DNA of 64,000 nt from Brevibacillus sp. SYP-B805 (GCF_011059135.1 NZ_JAALGD010000001.1:62001-126000), one strand, 5' to 3'; shown: positions 8,357-18,279, counted from the stretch's first letter. Notes: generated by a model not told the origin, from the letters alone. Translations and numbers: made by a program.

Positions 8357-8576
8357 AGGTTTCCCTCCTTCAATCTGTTCTCTCAGAAAGGCATACGCTC
8401 CCCACCTTTCCATATGCGAGCAGCAAGCAGCGGGTGATGGGAGAGGGCGAGCTTTTTCGGTTGGGTGACGGTACAAAGAAAAAGTACACAAGCAACAACA
8501 TCTGAAAATCGTAATATGCTGTTTACTACGTTACGTCCAAGGGAGTATGTCCGAATTCATATTGGAGGTTAGTTAC

Positions 8577-11189
8577 ATGGGGCAGATGAATGAAGATCTC
8601 TGTGTTGCATCAGACAAGGAACTTGCCCTGCAAATACTTCATATTCATCATATTCCGGCTGTTGAAATCGTAGATCCCAAAACGTGCTCCTATCCAATTG
8701 TCGGTCGGAAATACGGCCATCACAAAGGAAAGGATCTCCTTATCCTTTCATCACGAGAGCAGGCGTTGGAAGAGGATGAGTGTGACTATTTTACAAAACT
8801 GTACGTAATGGAGAAGGAATACCGGCTGGAAGTTCACGCGCTGTCCGTCGTCAAAGCGGAGGAAGCCATCCCGCAGCAGGTGGTCTATCAAGAGCTTCCC
8901 GTGCGAACGGAAAGCTATGGCTGGGCATGGCAGGAAATCGACAGCGCTCTGATCCCCGCGGACTGGGTCAGCATGGCCATCCGGGCCGTTTACGTCACGG
9001 GGCATGCCAGCGGTACCGTGAAAATCGGAGAACTGGCCAATGGAACGGCCATCATCGTGGATCTCAATCCCCCGGCGACATCGATTGCCGTCCCGGCCGT
9101 CGCCCCCCCGCAGCCGTTCACGATGGGGGCGGATATCGAGTTTATGCTCAGCTGCGACGATGATCTGCTGCCTGCCTCTACCTTTTTCCCGCTGGAGGGG
9201 CCGATCGGGTGCGATGCGAGACAGATCGAACAGGACAGCGGCGAATATGCGCTGGCAGAAATACGTCCCCAGCAGGCCGAATCACCCCATGATCTGTTTC
9301 GCAATATAATGCAGTTATTACAGGAAGCGTTTGAGAGGGTTCCCTATGACAATGTCCAATTCCGGGCGGGCAGCATGCCGTTTCCAGGCTATCAATGCGG
9401 AGGGCACATCCATTTTGGGATACCGCTCTCTTTATCTCTATTACGGGCACTCGATCAGTATCTTGCGCTGCCGATGGCGCTGATCGAGGAACCCCGGACG
9501 GCCAAGCGCAGACGGCAGACGAAGCACGGCGGTTTGGGACGCTACCGAGAAAAACCGTACGGCTTTGAATACCTGACCCTCAGCTCCTGGATTCTGGAGC
9601 CTGAGCTTGCTTTGGCAGTGCTGTGTTTGGCCCATCTTGTCGCGTCCCATCATCATGAATTGCCCTGTGACCTGCTGTTCCATCCGCTGGTTCAGCGAGC
9701 CTACTATCAAGGGAATCAGGTCTTTCTTAGGCAATGCTGGGCAACTTTGAAAAAACAGCTCATCCGGACTGCAAGCTATCCGCGCTATGAGCGGGAATTG
9801 ACCCAGTTGTTCAACCGGATCGAGCAAGGCGGTTCGCTGCCGGAATCCCATGATATCCGCCGCAGATGGGGGGGAACGGTGGGAAAAACGTCCTATGAAC
9901 CCGGCATGATCATCCAGATTCCCAAGAAAACAAGATTGAAGTTCCATCTGCTGGAAGGGCAGACGGCCCAGGTCCGTGCCGGCAAGTCGATGGTTCCGGC
10001 CATCATCCGTTCCTATCCGTACTCTTTTTACCGGTCAAACGTGGTGCAGCTGTCACGATCGCTCCGCAGCCAGCTGTCGCTTCCGAAAGAATGGAGCCCC
10101 AAAGTATCCTGCGCCAATGGCATCCTCACCTTAGGCCCGATCATCGGCATCCTCGCCTGTCGTCCTTACGAGAAACAAACCGCCTACTTCCAGCTGTTGT
10201 GCCGCATGGCAAAGGAAAGACAGATGCTTGTTTATATTTTTGAGCCGCAGGACATCGACTGGGAGAAGCGGCTCATCCGGGGAACCTCCCTCTATGGCGA
10301 CGCCTTTTTTCCTTTCCCGGCCGTTGTGTACGACCGCTATCTCTCTCCCGGTTCGCACAATTCGGAAGTGAACGAAACCCGCTACAAGCTGCAATACGTG
10401 TACGATATTCCCTTCATCAATTCCCTCGCCCTGTTCAGCCTGACGGGGAACAAATGGGAGACGTACCAGGTGCTTTCCGCCAATCACCAGGAATATCTGC
10501 CTGACACCCGGCTCCTGAAAACGCCGGCCGATATTGCCGAGATGCTGGACCGCTACGGAGAAATCTTCATCAAACCGCTGGACGGCGCATTAAGCAAGGG
10601 AGTCTTGCGGGTGATTCGCAGGTCCACGGGCTTGTTCTGGATGGATGCCGAACAGCCGGATTTTCAACCGGTCGCCTCCATGCAGGAACTGGTTGCCATG
10701 CTGGATCGCTATCAAGGGCCGCGCGGTTTTTTGGTGCAGGAAGGAATCAGGCGGAAAGCCATCGACAACCATCTGCTGGAAATGCGCGTGTACATGCATA
10801 AAAACGGAAAGAAGAAATGGCTGCGCACCGGAATGCTGGCCCGCCTCACCCCGGGGGTCATGAAGGAAGAGACGGAGATTGACATGCGCCTCAGTCTGGC
10901 ATTGGCGAAGCTTTATCCCGATGAGGCGGACAGACGCAGGATTCGCGAGCAGTTGGCCGCTGTGGCCCGCAGCGTGGTATTGGCGGTGGAAGAGCGGGTG
11001 GGAGCCTTTGGCGAACTGGCCGTCGATTTCACGATTGATCAGTATGATGCGTTGAAAATTCTGGAAATCAACTCGAAGCCGGCCAACCTGTTCATGTATG
11101 CCGATGCGTATCGACTGCGCCTGGTATCGTGTCAACGCCTTCTCCATTATGCAGCCGCCCTGGCGGGGTACGAAAACGATGAGAACTAA
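8577..11189 (+). CDS. COOH-NH2 amidoligase / YheC-YheD ATP-grasp fusion protein
   Basis: 870 residues with two ligase modules. After an N-terminal YheC/D-associated region (1-180) a glutamine-synthetase-like COOH-NH2 ligase domain runs from about 183 (MGADIEFML) through GGHIHFG at about 275 to about 430. The C-terminal 380 residues are a YheC/D-type ATP-grasp: IKPLDGALSKGVLRV near 665, LVQEGI near 720 and metal-binding LEINSKP near 828. Both families form amide bonds with ATP; YheC/D proteins are spore-coat-associated in Bacillus. ATG at 8577 has TTGGAGG 8 nt upstream. It is the first gene of an operon that ends with a CotS-like kinase. Inferred role: joining amines (perhaps AEP or amino acids) to carboxylates of a spore polymer or peptide. 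Confidence 0.82.
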   Translation: MGQMNEDLCVASDKELALQILHIHHIPAVEIVDPKTCSYPIVGRKYGHHKGKDLLILSSREQALEEDECDYFTKLYVMEKEYRLEVHALSVVKAEEAIPQQVVYQELPVRTESYGWAWQEIDSALIPADWVSMAIRAVYVTGHASGTVKIGELANGTAIIVDLNPPATSIAVPAVAPPQPFTMGADIEFMLSCDDDLLPASTFFPLEGPIGCDARQIEQDSGEYALAEIRPQQAESPHDLFRNIMQLLQEAFERVPYDNVQFRAGSMPFPGYQCGGHIHFGIPLSLSLLRALDQYLALPMALIEEPRTAKRRRQTKHGGLGRYREKPYGFEYLTLSSWILEPELALAVLCLAHLVASHHHELPCDLLFHPLVQRAYYQGNQVFLRQCWATLKKQLIRTASYPRYERELTQLFNRIEQGGSLPESHDIRRRWGGTVGKTSYEPGMIIQIPKKTRLKFHLLEGQTAQVRAGKSMVPAIIRSYPYSFYRSNVVQLSRSLRSQLSLPKEWSPKVSCANGILTLGPIIGILACRPYEKQTAYFQLLCRMAKERQMLVYIFEPQDIDWEKRLIRGTSLYGDAFFPFPAVVYDRYLSPGSHNSEVNETRYKLQYVYDIPFINSLALFSLTGNKWETYQVLSANHQEYLPDTRLLKTPADIAEMLDRYGEIFIKPLDGALSKGVLRVIRRSTGLFWMDAEQPDFQPVASMQELVAMLDRYQGPRGFLVQEGIRRKAIDNHLLEMRVYMHKNGKKKWLRTGMLARLTPGVMKEETEIDMRLSLALAKLYPDEADRRRIREQLAAVARSVVLAVEERVGAFGELAVDFTIDQYDALKILEINSKPANLFMYADAYRLRLVSCQRLLHYAAALAGYENDEN

Positions 11190-11217
11190 CACCCAATGAT
11201 TGGAGGCAGATTGCAAC

Positions 11218-12648
11218 GTGAAAAGCTTGTCGTTAAACGAGATCCTCCAGCAGATAGGCGGAGAGAGACTGCACGGGACCGGGAATCCCATCATCAAACA
11301 CGTGATGACGCGTTCCAAAAAAGAGATTGAGGATCACACGCTCGTGTTTCATCTGGATCGGGAGCGCATCAGGGGCAGGTACTGGCAGGATAACGAGTCG
11401 ATCGTCATCGTCACCGATTCGCCGGAGCAGTGTACGGAGCTGGGAGAGCATATCGTGCTGATCAAGGTTGACGCCGTGAAGGAGATCTATTGGAAATTTG
11501 TGGATTACTACCGCAATCTGTTCGATCTGCCGGTCATCGGCATCACGGGAACATGCGGGAAGACCAGCACGAAAGAAATGATCAAACAGATCCTGCAAGA
11601 AGATTTTCACGTCAAGGCCACCTGGAAGAGCATGAATTCCAAGTCGGTCAATTTGCGCTATTTGCTGGGCATTGACGATCAAACGGATGTGGCGGTCTTC
11701 GAGATGCCGGTCGTTTACCCGGGATATCTGCGGGTCTCCTGCCGCTATTTCAAGCCCCGGATCCGTATTTTGCTCAACATCGGGGTTCACCACCTGGCCG
11801 ACTGCGAAACCCCGGAGGAGTATATGAAGGCGAAAGCGGAGATCGCGGAAGACATGGATCCGGTAAACGACACGCTCATCCTGAACGCGGATGACGACAA
11901 TATCCGCAAGGTCGTCCATACCGACGGACTTCAGCGCGTGATCTATTTCGGCAAGAGCGAGCGGGCCGACTATCGGGCGTCCCGCATTCGTTACGCGGAC
12001 GGCGGCATGCAGTTTGTCATGCATGTCCAGGGCGAATCCCATGAGGTGTTTGTGCCCGGCTATGGAGAATACAACGTTTACAACGCGCTTGCCGCCATTG
12101 CTGCGGTGGTGTTGGTGGGCGTCGATCTCCGGACGGCGATCAAGCGGCTGGCCTTTATCCGGCACGTCGAGGAACATATGGAGTTCAAGACAGGCGTCAA
12201 CGGATGCACGGTAATCGATGACACCTGGAACTCCTCCACCCTCTCCACGCTCTCGGGCCTTCACGTGCTGCAGGATGTATCCCGGTCACAGGGAAAAACG
12301 GCGATCGCGCTGCTGGGGTATATCCCCCAGTTGGGAGAAGGGGAGTACGCGGCTCAGGAGTATGCCAAATTGGGTGAGAAAGCGGCGGAAATGGACATCG
12401 ACCTCCTCGTGATCGTCGGCGAAGAGGCGGCAGGCATCGGAAAAGGGGCGCTGGAGGCGGGACTGGACCCGCGGAAAGTCCTGTTTTGCACGACAGGCGA
12501 TGAATTGTATGAGATGGTGAGCCCCTATCTCCATGACAAGGCGGTCATCCTGCTGGAAATTACCCATCGCGTGATGAAACAGCCCACCTTCGCGGCCTTT
12601 AAGCAGAAATTGATCCCGGATCAAGCGGGAGTCGGGAAGGAAGAGTGA
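11218..12648 (+). CDS. MurF-like Mur ligase family protein
   Basis: 476 residues with the three-part Mur ligase layout: N-terminal substrate domain (1-105), central ATPase with the P-loop [14 protein letters not shown] (Lys near 115) and the NADDDN stretch, and a C-terminal domain after [13 protein letters not shown]. It is shorter and more divergent than true MurF, and is placed among phosphonate and spore genes rather than in a dcw cluster, so it is unlikely to make the general cell-wall precursor. Mur ligases couple an amino group to a carboxylate with ATP. GTG at 11218 is preceded by TTGGAGG at 11 nt; a TTG at 11200 overlaps that RBS and is less likely. 28 bp separate it from the fusion ligase. 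Confidence 0.8.
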   Translation: MKSLSLNEILQQIGGERLHGTGNPIIKHVMTRSKKEIEDHTLVFHLDRERIRGRYWQDNESIVIVTDSPEQCTELGEHIVLIKVDAVKEIYWKFVDYYRNLFDLPVIGITGTCGKTSTKEMIKQILQEDFHVKATWKSMNSKSVNLRYLLGIDDQTDVAVFEMPVVYPGYLRVSCRYFKPRIRILLNIGVHHLADCETPEEYMKAKAEIAEDMDPVNDTLILNADDDNIRKVVHTDGLQRVIYFGKSERADYRASRIRYADGGMQFVMHVQGESHEVFVPGYGEYNVYNALAAIAAVVLVGVDLRTAIKRLAFIRHVEEHMEFKTGVNGCTVIDDTWNSSTLSTLSGLHVLQDVSRSQGKTAIALLGYIPQLGEGEYAAQEYAKLGEKAAEMDIDLLVIVGEEAAGIGKGALEAGLDPRKVLFCTTGDELYEMVSPYLHDKAVILLEITHRVMKQPTFAAFKQKLIPDQAGVGKEE

Positions 12649-12649
12649 A

Positions 12650-13543
12650 ATGAGGAAAACGACACAACTGCGCAACCTGATTACCAGCAAGGAGCTTGAA
12701 GTGATCATGGAAGCCCACAACGCTTTGTCCGCCAAAATTGTGGAGGAGGCCGGTTTCAAAGGCATCTGGGCAAGCGGATTATCCATATCGGCCGCGATGG
12801 GTGTCCGGGACAACAACGAAGCCTCATGGACACAGATTCTGGAGGTGCTCGAATTCATGAGCGACGCGACCTCCATTCCGATCCTGCTTGACGGGGATAC
12901 GGGGTACGGCAACTTCAACAATGCCCGACGTCTGGTGAAAAAGCTGGAACAACGGCAGATCGCGGGCGTCTGCATTGAAGATAAGCTGTTTCCCAAGACC
13001 AATTCCTTCATCCGCGGGGAAACGCAGCCGCTCGCGAGTATCGATGAGTTCTGCGGCAAGATCAGGGCGATGAAGGATACGCAGACGGACGACGATTTTG
13101 TGGTCGTCGCCAGGGTGGAAGCCTTTATTGCGGGCTGGGGTCTCCGGGAGGCGCTGCGGCGTGCGGAGGCATACCGGCAGGCGGGAGCGGACGCCATCCT
13201 GATCCACAGCAAGCGCGCCGATTTTGAGGAAATCGAAGCGTTTATGAAAGAGTGGGGCGGACGCCATCCGGTGGTGATTGTGCCGACCAAATATTATCGC
13301 ACGCCGACCGCCCGCTTCCGGGAGGCGGGAATCAGCATGGCCATCTGGGCCAATCATAACCTGCGGGCGGCCATCGCCGCGATGCAGCAGATCACCAGCC
13401 GCCTCTATCGGGAGGAAACGCTCCTGCATGCGGAAAGCTGCGTGGCCCCCCTGGAAGAAGTGTTCCGGCTGCAGGGAGCGGAAGAACTTGCGGAGGCAGA
13501 GCGCAAATATCTGCCGTCCGGCCTGAACGGTGACCGGCCATGA
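12650..13543 (+). CDS. aepX: phosphoenolpyruvate mutase
   Basis: 297 residues of the isocitrate-lyase superfamily. The signature [11 protein letters not shown] (around residue 110), the metal-binding region DGDTGYGN and the ARVEAFIAG segment identify PEP mutase rather than methylisocitrate lyase. It rearranges PEP to phosphonopyruvate, the only common route to C-P bonds. The reaction favours PEP, so a decarboxylase must pull it forward; that gene follows with a 4-bp overlap. The start ATG lies one base after the Mur ligase stop, with GGAAGGAAGAG upstream. Cytoplasmic. No phosphonate breakdown genes are nearby, which supports a biosynthetic role. Confidence 0.95.
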   Translation: MRKTTQLRNLITSKELEVIMEAHNALSAKIVEEAGFKGIWASGLSISAAMGVRDNNEASWTQILEVLEFMSDATSIPILLDGDTGYGNFNNARRLVKKLEQRQIAGVCIEDKLFPKTNSFIRGETQPLASIDEFCGKIRAMKDTQTDDDFVVVARVEAFIAGWGLREALRRAEAYRQAGADAILIHSKRADFEEIEAFMKEWGGRHPVVIVPTKYYRTPTARFREAGISMAIWANHNLRAAIAAMQQITSRLYREETLLHAESCVAPLEEVFRLQGAEELAEAERKYLPSGLNGDRP

Positions 13544-14757
13544 TCCACACAGCGCGATTCGGTGCCGAATTGAAAAAGAGGGGCTTTACCTTTTACAGCG
13601 GGGTTCCCTGCTCGTTTCTGAAGGATCTCATCAATTATGCGATCAATGAGTGCGAATATGTCATGGCCGCCAATGAAGGCGATGCGGTCGCCATTGCGGC
13701 CGGTTCCTGCCTGGGGGGGAGGAGATCCGTCGTGCTCATGCAGAACTCCGGATTGACCAATGCCACCTCCCCGCTGGCCTCCCTGCTGCATCCGTTCCGG
13801 ATTCCCCTGCTTGGCTTCGTCAGCCTGCGCGGCGAACCGGGACTGGCGGATGAACCGCAGCACGAGCTGATGGGGCGGATAACGGGACAGATGCTGACCC
13901 TCATGGAGATCAAGTGGGAATATTTGTCGACGGATTGGGAAGAGGCGGTCAGCCAGCTCAACCGGGCCGTGCAGTGCATGGACAGGAACGAATCCTTCTT
14001 TTTTATCGTGCGCAAGGGGACGTTCGACCGGGTGGCGCTCCGGGAACAGGAGTCTCAGCCTCTCGCTAATCATCTGCTCCAGCGGAAAAGCCGACCGGAT
14101 CAGTTCCCGACCCGCTATGAAGCGCTTCAGACCGTCAACGCCCTGAAAGACAGCCAAACCATCCAGCTGGCCACGACGGGGAAGACGGGAAGAGAACTGT
14201 ATGAGATCGAGGATGCGCCCCACAATCTGTACATGATCGGGTCCATGGGATGTGTCAGTTCGCTGGGCCTCGGCCTTGCGTTAACCCGCAGGGAGAAGGC
14301 CGTTATCGCGATCGATGGCGACGGGGCGCTTCTCATGCGGCTGGGCAGCCTGGCCACCAACGGGTTTTATCGTCCGCCCAATCTCCTCCATGTCCTCCTC
14401 GATAACAATGTCCACGATTCCACGGGCGGACAGCAAACGGTGTCGCATAATGTGCAGTTTGTGGAGGCGGCCGCTGCCTGCGGCTACCCGCGGGCGATAT
14501 ACGTGCATGACCTGCAGGAGTTGGCAAGCTGCATCGAAGACTGGAAAAAGCAGAAACAGCTCACGTTTTTATACCTGAAAATCGCCAGGGGCTCCCGGAA
14601 GGAGCTGGGGCGTCCGAAGATCAAACCTTACGAGGTCAAAGAAAGGTTGCAGGTGTTTGTCGATGATCAAAGCGGCGGTCATTTTAGCGGCGGGCAAGGG
14701 GAGCAGGATGATGGAGCGGACCAAGGACCGTCCGAAGGGGAGTTTGGCGGTCGATGA
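13540..14757 (+). CDS. aepY: phosphonopyruvate decarboxylase (ThDP-dependent)
   Basis: 405 residues. It starts within the stop codon of aepX (ATGA). The N-terminal [16 protein letters not shown], the substrate/ThDP region [13 protein letters not shown], and the C-terminal ThDP-Mg motif starting [13 protein letters not shown] are typical of phosphonopyruvate decarboxylase, which forms phosphonoacetaldehyde and CO2. The last 30 or so residues (after QVFVDD, rich in Gly, Gln and Glu) are unlike the family and are read from bases that also encode the N-terminus of the next gene in another frame. This 95-bp overlap gives the protein a low-complexity tail of uncertain value. Tight coupling of all three pathway genes is evident. 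Confidence 0.93.
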   Translation: MIHTARFGAELKKRGFTFYSGVPCSFLKDLINYAINECEYVMAANEGDAVAIAAGSCLGGRRSVVLMQNSGLTNATSPLASLLHPFRIPLLGFVSLRGEPGLADEPQHELMGRITGQMLTLMEIKWEYLSTDWEEAVSQLNRAVQCMDRNESFFFIVRKGTFDRVALREQESQPLANHLLQRKSRPDQFPTRYEALQTVNALKDSQTIQLATTGKTGRELYEIEDAPHNLYMIGSMGCVSSLGLGLALTRREKAVIAIDGDGALLMRLGSLATNGFYRPPNLLHVLLDNNVHDSTGGQQTVSHNVQFVEAAAACGYPRAIYVHDLQELASCIEDWKKQKQLTFLYLKIARGSRKELGRPKIKPYEVKERLQVFVDDQSGGHFSGGQGEQDDGADQGPSEGEFGGR

Positions 14758-16516
14758 GAAGCCCATCATCGAGCATTCCATTGCCAAACTGCTGGCGTGC
14801 GGCATCGAAAAAATCGTGATCGGTACCGGATACAAGCATGACTGGTACGAACAGCTTGCTGCCCGTTATCCGCAAATCCGGTGTGTCTACAATCCCCATT
14901 ACCCGGAATCGGGGAGCATGTATACGCTGCTGATGCTGAAAGACCATATCCAGGAAGATTTTCTGCTGCTGGAATCGGACCTGCTCTATGAAAAAAACGC
15001 CTTGTGCGTCCTTCTGGAACAGGATCGGGCGGATGTGATCCTGGCAGGCTCCTTTTCCCGTTCCGGCGACGAGGTTTTTATCGAAACGGATGACAGCCAT
15101 CATCTCGTCAATCTGTCAAAAGACAGGGAGAAGCTGCGCCGTTTGGATGCCGAGCTGGTGGGGATTTCCAAACTCTCCCTGTCCACCTATCGAAAGCTCT
15201 GCCGCTACGCAGAGGCGATCCTGCCGGCAAACCTCGGCCTTGACTACGAGTACGCGCTTGTCGGGATTGCCCGGGAGGTGGAGCTCTATGTGCAGAAGCT
15301 GAGCGATCTGGCATGGTGCGAGGTGGACGACGAAGATCACTGGACACGGGCGGTGGAGGTGATCTACCCCATCATCAAAGCCCGCGAAGCGATACCTGCA
15401 CCCGTGCAGCGAAATATTCTGCTCAACCCGGGACCTGCCACGACGACGGATACGGTGAAATATGCCCAGGTCGTTCCGGACATCTGTCCAAGGGAAGAAG
15501 CGTTCGGCGAAGTGATGACCTACCTGGCGGCCGAATTGACCCGTTTCGTGGCCGATCCGGCTGAATATGCGACCGTGCTGTTCGGAGGCTCCGGTACCGC
15601 CGCCGTCGAGGCGATGATCAGTTCCGCTGTCGGCGAAGGGATGCTCTTGATCGTCAACAACGGCGCCTATGGCATGCGCATGTGCCGCATCGCCGACATC
15701 TACGGGCTGTCGTACGTGGCCTACAACAGCCCGGCGGATGATGCGATCGATCTGGCTGCCTTGGAAACGTTCATCCAAAGCAGTCTGCAGCCCATCCGCT
15801 ATCTGGCGATCGTGCACTCGGAGACCACAACCGGGCTGTTAAACGATATCGGGGCCGTCGGGGAGATTTGCCGCAGGCACGGGATTGTGATGCTCGTCGA
15901 TGCCATCAGTTCGTATGCCGCCATTCCGATTGACATGAAAGCCATGCATATTCATTATCTGGCCGCCAGCGCCAATAAAAACCTGCAGGGCATGGCAGGC
16001 GTTTCGTTCGTGATTGCCCGGCGGGACCAAATGGAGGCGTCGCGGCTGATCAAACCGCGCAATCTCTATCTACATTTGTACGATCAGTACCAGTATTTTG
16101 CCAAGACCAGCCAGATGCGCTTTACCCCGCCCGTGCAGACCCTGTACGCCTTGAAGCAGGCCATCCTCGAAACCAAATGGGAAGGGATCGAAGCCAGATA
16201 TCGACGCTACTGCGACGCATGGGAAACCTTGATCGCCGGAATCACCCGCCTGGGATTGACCCATCTGGTTCCCATTCAGCATCATTCCAAGCTCATCACG
16301 GCCATCCGGGAACCATCCGTCGAAGGCTACAACTTTCAGGAGATGCACGATTATTTCTACCGGCGAGGCTTTACGATCTACCCGGGGAAGCTTGAAGGCC
16401 AACACACCTTTCGGGTAGCCAATATCGGCGCCATCACGCACCGGGATATGGAACGCTTTTTAGGCCTTCTCGAACAATATCTGCAAGAAATCCGTCTCAA
16501 GAATCCGCCGGCGTAA
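14663..16516 (+). CDS. pntC: fused nucleotidyltransferase / 2-aminoethylphosphonate transaminase (PntC-like)
   Basis: 617 residues. Residues 1-245 are a sugar-nucleotide-transferase-like domain with AAGKGSRM and the acidic LLESDLLY site; residues about 250-615 are a PLP transaminase of the AEP-pyruvate aminotransferase type (GPATTTD, FGGSGTAAVEAM, PLP lysine in SANKNLQG near residue 437). This arrangement matches PntC, which makes CMP-AEP after the transaminase produces AEP from phosphonoacetaldehyde and alanine. CMP-AEP is an activated donor for placing AEP on lipids or glycans. ATG at 14663 has CAGGTG 7 nt upstream and overlaps aepY by 95 bp. That the nucleotide is CTP is an inference from the family. 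Confidence 0.9.
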   Translation: MIKAAVILAAGKGSRMMERTKDRPKGSLAVDEKPIIEHSIAKLLACGIEKIVIGTGYKHDWYEQLAARYPQIRCVYNPHYPESGSMYTLLMLKDHIQEDFLLLESDLLYEKNALCVLLEQDRADVILAGSFSRSGDEVFIETDDSHHLVNLSKDREKLRRLDAELVGISKLSLSTYRKLCRYAEAILPANLGLDYEYALVGIAREVELYVQKLSDLAWCEVDDEDHWTRAVEVIYPIIKAREAIPAPVQRNILLNPGPATTTDTVKYAQVVPDICPREEAFGEVMTYLAAELTRFVADPAEYATVLFGGSGTAAVEAMISSAVGEGMLLIVNNGAYGMRMCRIADIYGLSYVAYNSPADDAIDLAALETFIQSSLQPIRYLAIVHSETTTGLLNDIGAVGEICRRHGIVMLVDAISSYAAIPIDMKAMHIHYLAASANKNLQGMAGVSFVIARRDQMEASRLIKPRNLYLHLYDQYQYFAKTSQMRFTPPVQTLYALKQAILETKWEGIEARYRRYCDAWETLIAGITRLGLTHLVPIQHHSKLITAIREPSVEGYNFQEMHDYFYRRGFTIYPGKLEGQHTFRVANIGAITHRDMERFLGLLEQYLQEIRLKNPPA

Positions 16517-16540
16517 CAATCGGACGGGAGGTGATGCTGC

Positions 16541-16948
16541 ATGGCGTTTTCGGGATATAAATTGGCGGTGGCGGTGATGGTGGTGGATCAGGAGAATCAT
16601 GTGCTTTTGGTCAAGGGACGCCAGCGGGGATGGGAATTTCCAGGAGGCTATGTGGCGGCGGGAGAATCGATCGCCCATGCCGCCATCCGGGAAGTCAAGG
16701 AAGAGTCCGGCGTCGATATCGACCTGACCAGGCTGTGCGGGATCGAACAGGATATCGAACTGTCGACCTGTGTGGTACTGTTTGAAGGGAAACCCATCAG
16801 CGGCGCGCTCGCCTTATCCGATGAAAGTCTGGATGTGGGGTACTTTACCATTGAGGAAGCGCTCAACAAGATAACCGTACAAACGTTTAAGGAACGAATC
16901 ATCCGGTGCTTCCATACGAACAAGCCCCCCTTTGTTGTAGAAATATGA
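16541..16948 (+). CDS. Nudix hydrolase
   Basis: 135 residues with a complete Nudix box GX5EX7REUXEEXGU (GGYVAAGESIAHAAIREVKE onward to ESGVDI). GGGAGGTGAT precedes the ATG. It lies 24 bp behind the AEP cytidylyltransferase/transaminase gene and 15 bp ahead of the CotS-like kinase, inside the same operon. Nudix enzymes cleave nucleoside diphosphate-X compounds, so a substrate such as CDP- or CMP-linked intermediates is possible, but it could equally be a general housecleaning enzyme. The substrate cannot be read from the sequence. Confidence 0.88.
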   Translation: MAFSGYKLAVAVMVVDQENHVLLVKGRQRGWEFPGGYVAAGESIAHAAIREVKEESGVDIDLTRLCGIEQDIELSTCVVLFEGKPISGALALSDESLDVGYFTIEEALNKITVQTFKERIIRCFHTNKPPFVVEI

Positions 16949-16963
16949 GGAAGTAGGCTGCCC

Positions 16964-17938
16964 ATGAAAACAGAACAGAAACAATGGGTTCATGCCGTAG
17001 TTGCTTCCTATGGGTTGAACATACACGAATGGCACCCGCTCCCTTCCTATTATAAAAAAGCGGCCGTTTTTCGGGTGGCAACCAACCGCGGAACGTTTGC
17101 GCTCAAACCGTTTGCAGGTCGTAAGGAACGCCTGGCTCAAGTTTCGGCCCGGCTTCAGCGGCTGGACAAATGCGGCTTTCATCATGTGCCCCGGTGGATC
17201 ACCACCCCAAAAGGGGAGCGGTGGGTCAGTCACAACGGGCAGCTGTACTACCTGTCGGAATGGATTGACGGTGCTGAATTGGGGAACACCCCCCTCCATT
17301 ATGAGGAACTGGGGGAAGTATTGGCGAAGCTGCATAGGGTCTCCGCAGACACGGCGGCAGCCAGCGGTTCCTCCCTCCGGAAAATCAACCGTTTTCTCCA
17401 ACAACACCGGGTGTTTGCCCAATCTTTGCCGGTACTCCGGAAAAACAAAGGGGAGATCGGCAAATGGTACCGCCAGCATGGAGAGAGATGCAAATCCCTG
17501 GCGAATCAGGCATGGAGATCCTTTGGTGACGCGCGTGTGAAGCAGCTGTTGAGCAAGGAAAAACCGGCCCTGATCCATGGGGATGTGACGCGTCCCAATG
17601 TGATCCTGAATGAGTCCGGTCTGTATCTGCTGGACTGGGAGTTTGTATCGGAAGGCTCCACCTATTATGAGGTAGCCAAAACATTGGCCAATGTGACCCA
17701 TTTTCATACCGCCAACATGCGTGCGTTCCTCAGGGGGTATGAAAAGCATCGGCCGCTTACCCCGGAAGAACGCCTGCTGATCGGCGCCTTTTTTCGCCTG
17801 CCGCGTGAAGCATGGTACGTGGCCCAGGCGATCCGGCAGGGGAAAAAACCGGCGATGTTCGAGATTATGAAGAGATCCTGGCCCGGGCGCATCGCGGCGA
17901 TTGCCTGGTTGGATCGCTGGGCTTCACTAGATTCATAG
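16964..17938 (+). CDS. CotS-family kinase-like spore coat protein
   Basis: 324 residues of the aminoglycoside-phosphotransferase/choline-kinase fold, CotS/YutH branch. The catalytic loop LIHGDVTRPNVIL (near residue 204, with Asp and Asn) and the metal site LLDWEF are intact, so it may be an active kinase. B. subtilis CotS is an inner/outer coat protein. GGAAGTAGGC lies ahead of the ATG and a strong terminator follows at 17943, making it the last gene of the operon that starts at 8577. A role in phosphorylating a coat polymer or sugar is inferred; the substrate is unknown. Confidence 0.85.
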   Translation: MKTEQKQWVHAVVASYGLNIHEWHPLPSYYKKAAVFRVATNRGTFALKPFAGRKERLAQVSARLQRLDKCGFHHVPRWITTPKGERWVSHNGQLYYLSEWIDGAELGNTPLHYEELGEVLAKLHRVSADTAAASGSSLRKINRFLQQHRVFAQSLPVLRKNKGEIGKWYRQHGERCKSLANQAWRSFGDARVKQLLSKEKPALIHGDVTRPNVILNESGLYLLDWEFVSEGSTYYEVAKTLANVTHFHTANMRAFLRGYEKHRPLTPEERLLIGAFFRLPREAWYVAQAIRQGKKPAMFEIMKRSWPGRIAAIAWLDRWASLDS

Positions 17939-17942
17939 ACGC

Positions 17943-17973
17943 GAAAACACCCGGTGCAGCGCCGGGTGTTTTC
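17943..17973 (+). terminator. terminator of the AEP operon
   Basis: GAAAACACCCGG and CCGGGTGTTTTC form a perfect 12-bp stem with a 7-nt loop; the T residues of the arm provide the U tract. It lies 5 bp after the CotS-like stop codon. Confidence 0.85.
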
Positions 17974-18279
17974 GTGTGCAGAGCAAGACCACCTTTTTTC
18001 CACAATATCGGTTGATCGTAAAGGGATTTCACGGCGTTTGCCGATGGAAGACAGCTGTCCCTGAGAGATACGAGACGATGCCGATTCTTTTTTGGCCGCC
18101 GCGAACCCGTTTTTCTCCCCCGCCTTCAAACGGCTTCCCATCAGCTTTCTATGACAGGTGTTGATAGATAACGATCTATTTTTTTGCCTAGTAGGACATC
18201 CGTTTATATCAGCGTACCGCTGTGTTCATATACATACAGTACAAATCAACATTACAGACATTTGAAAGGGGAAAAGAAA
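17974..18279 (+). promoter_or_regulatory. intergenic region with a sigma-K/E-like promoter element for cotB
   Basis: This 306-bp stretch has no gene I can support. Near its end CATACAGTA (18233-18241) matches the mother-cell sigma -10 consensus CATANNNTA, with an AC dinucleotide 15 bp upstream (18216-18217), slightly short of the usual spacing. The remainder has T-rich runs and nothing recognisable. Confidence 0.4.

Noticed and set aside
11218-12648. Cell-wall MurF
   Set aside because: The protein is divergent and lies in a phosphonate/spore operon, not with dcw genes; only the Mur ligase family is supported.
16814-17749. 311-codon minus-strand frame opposite the Nudix and CotS genes
   Set aside because: Antisense to two conserved genes with no RBS or domain.
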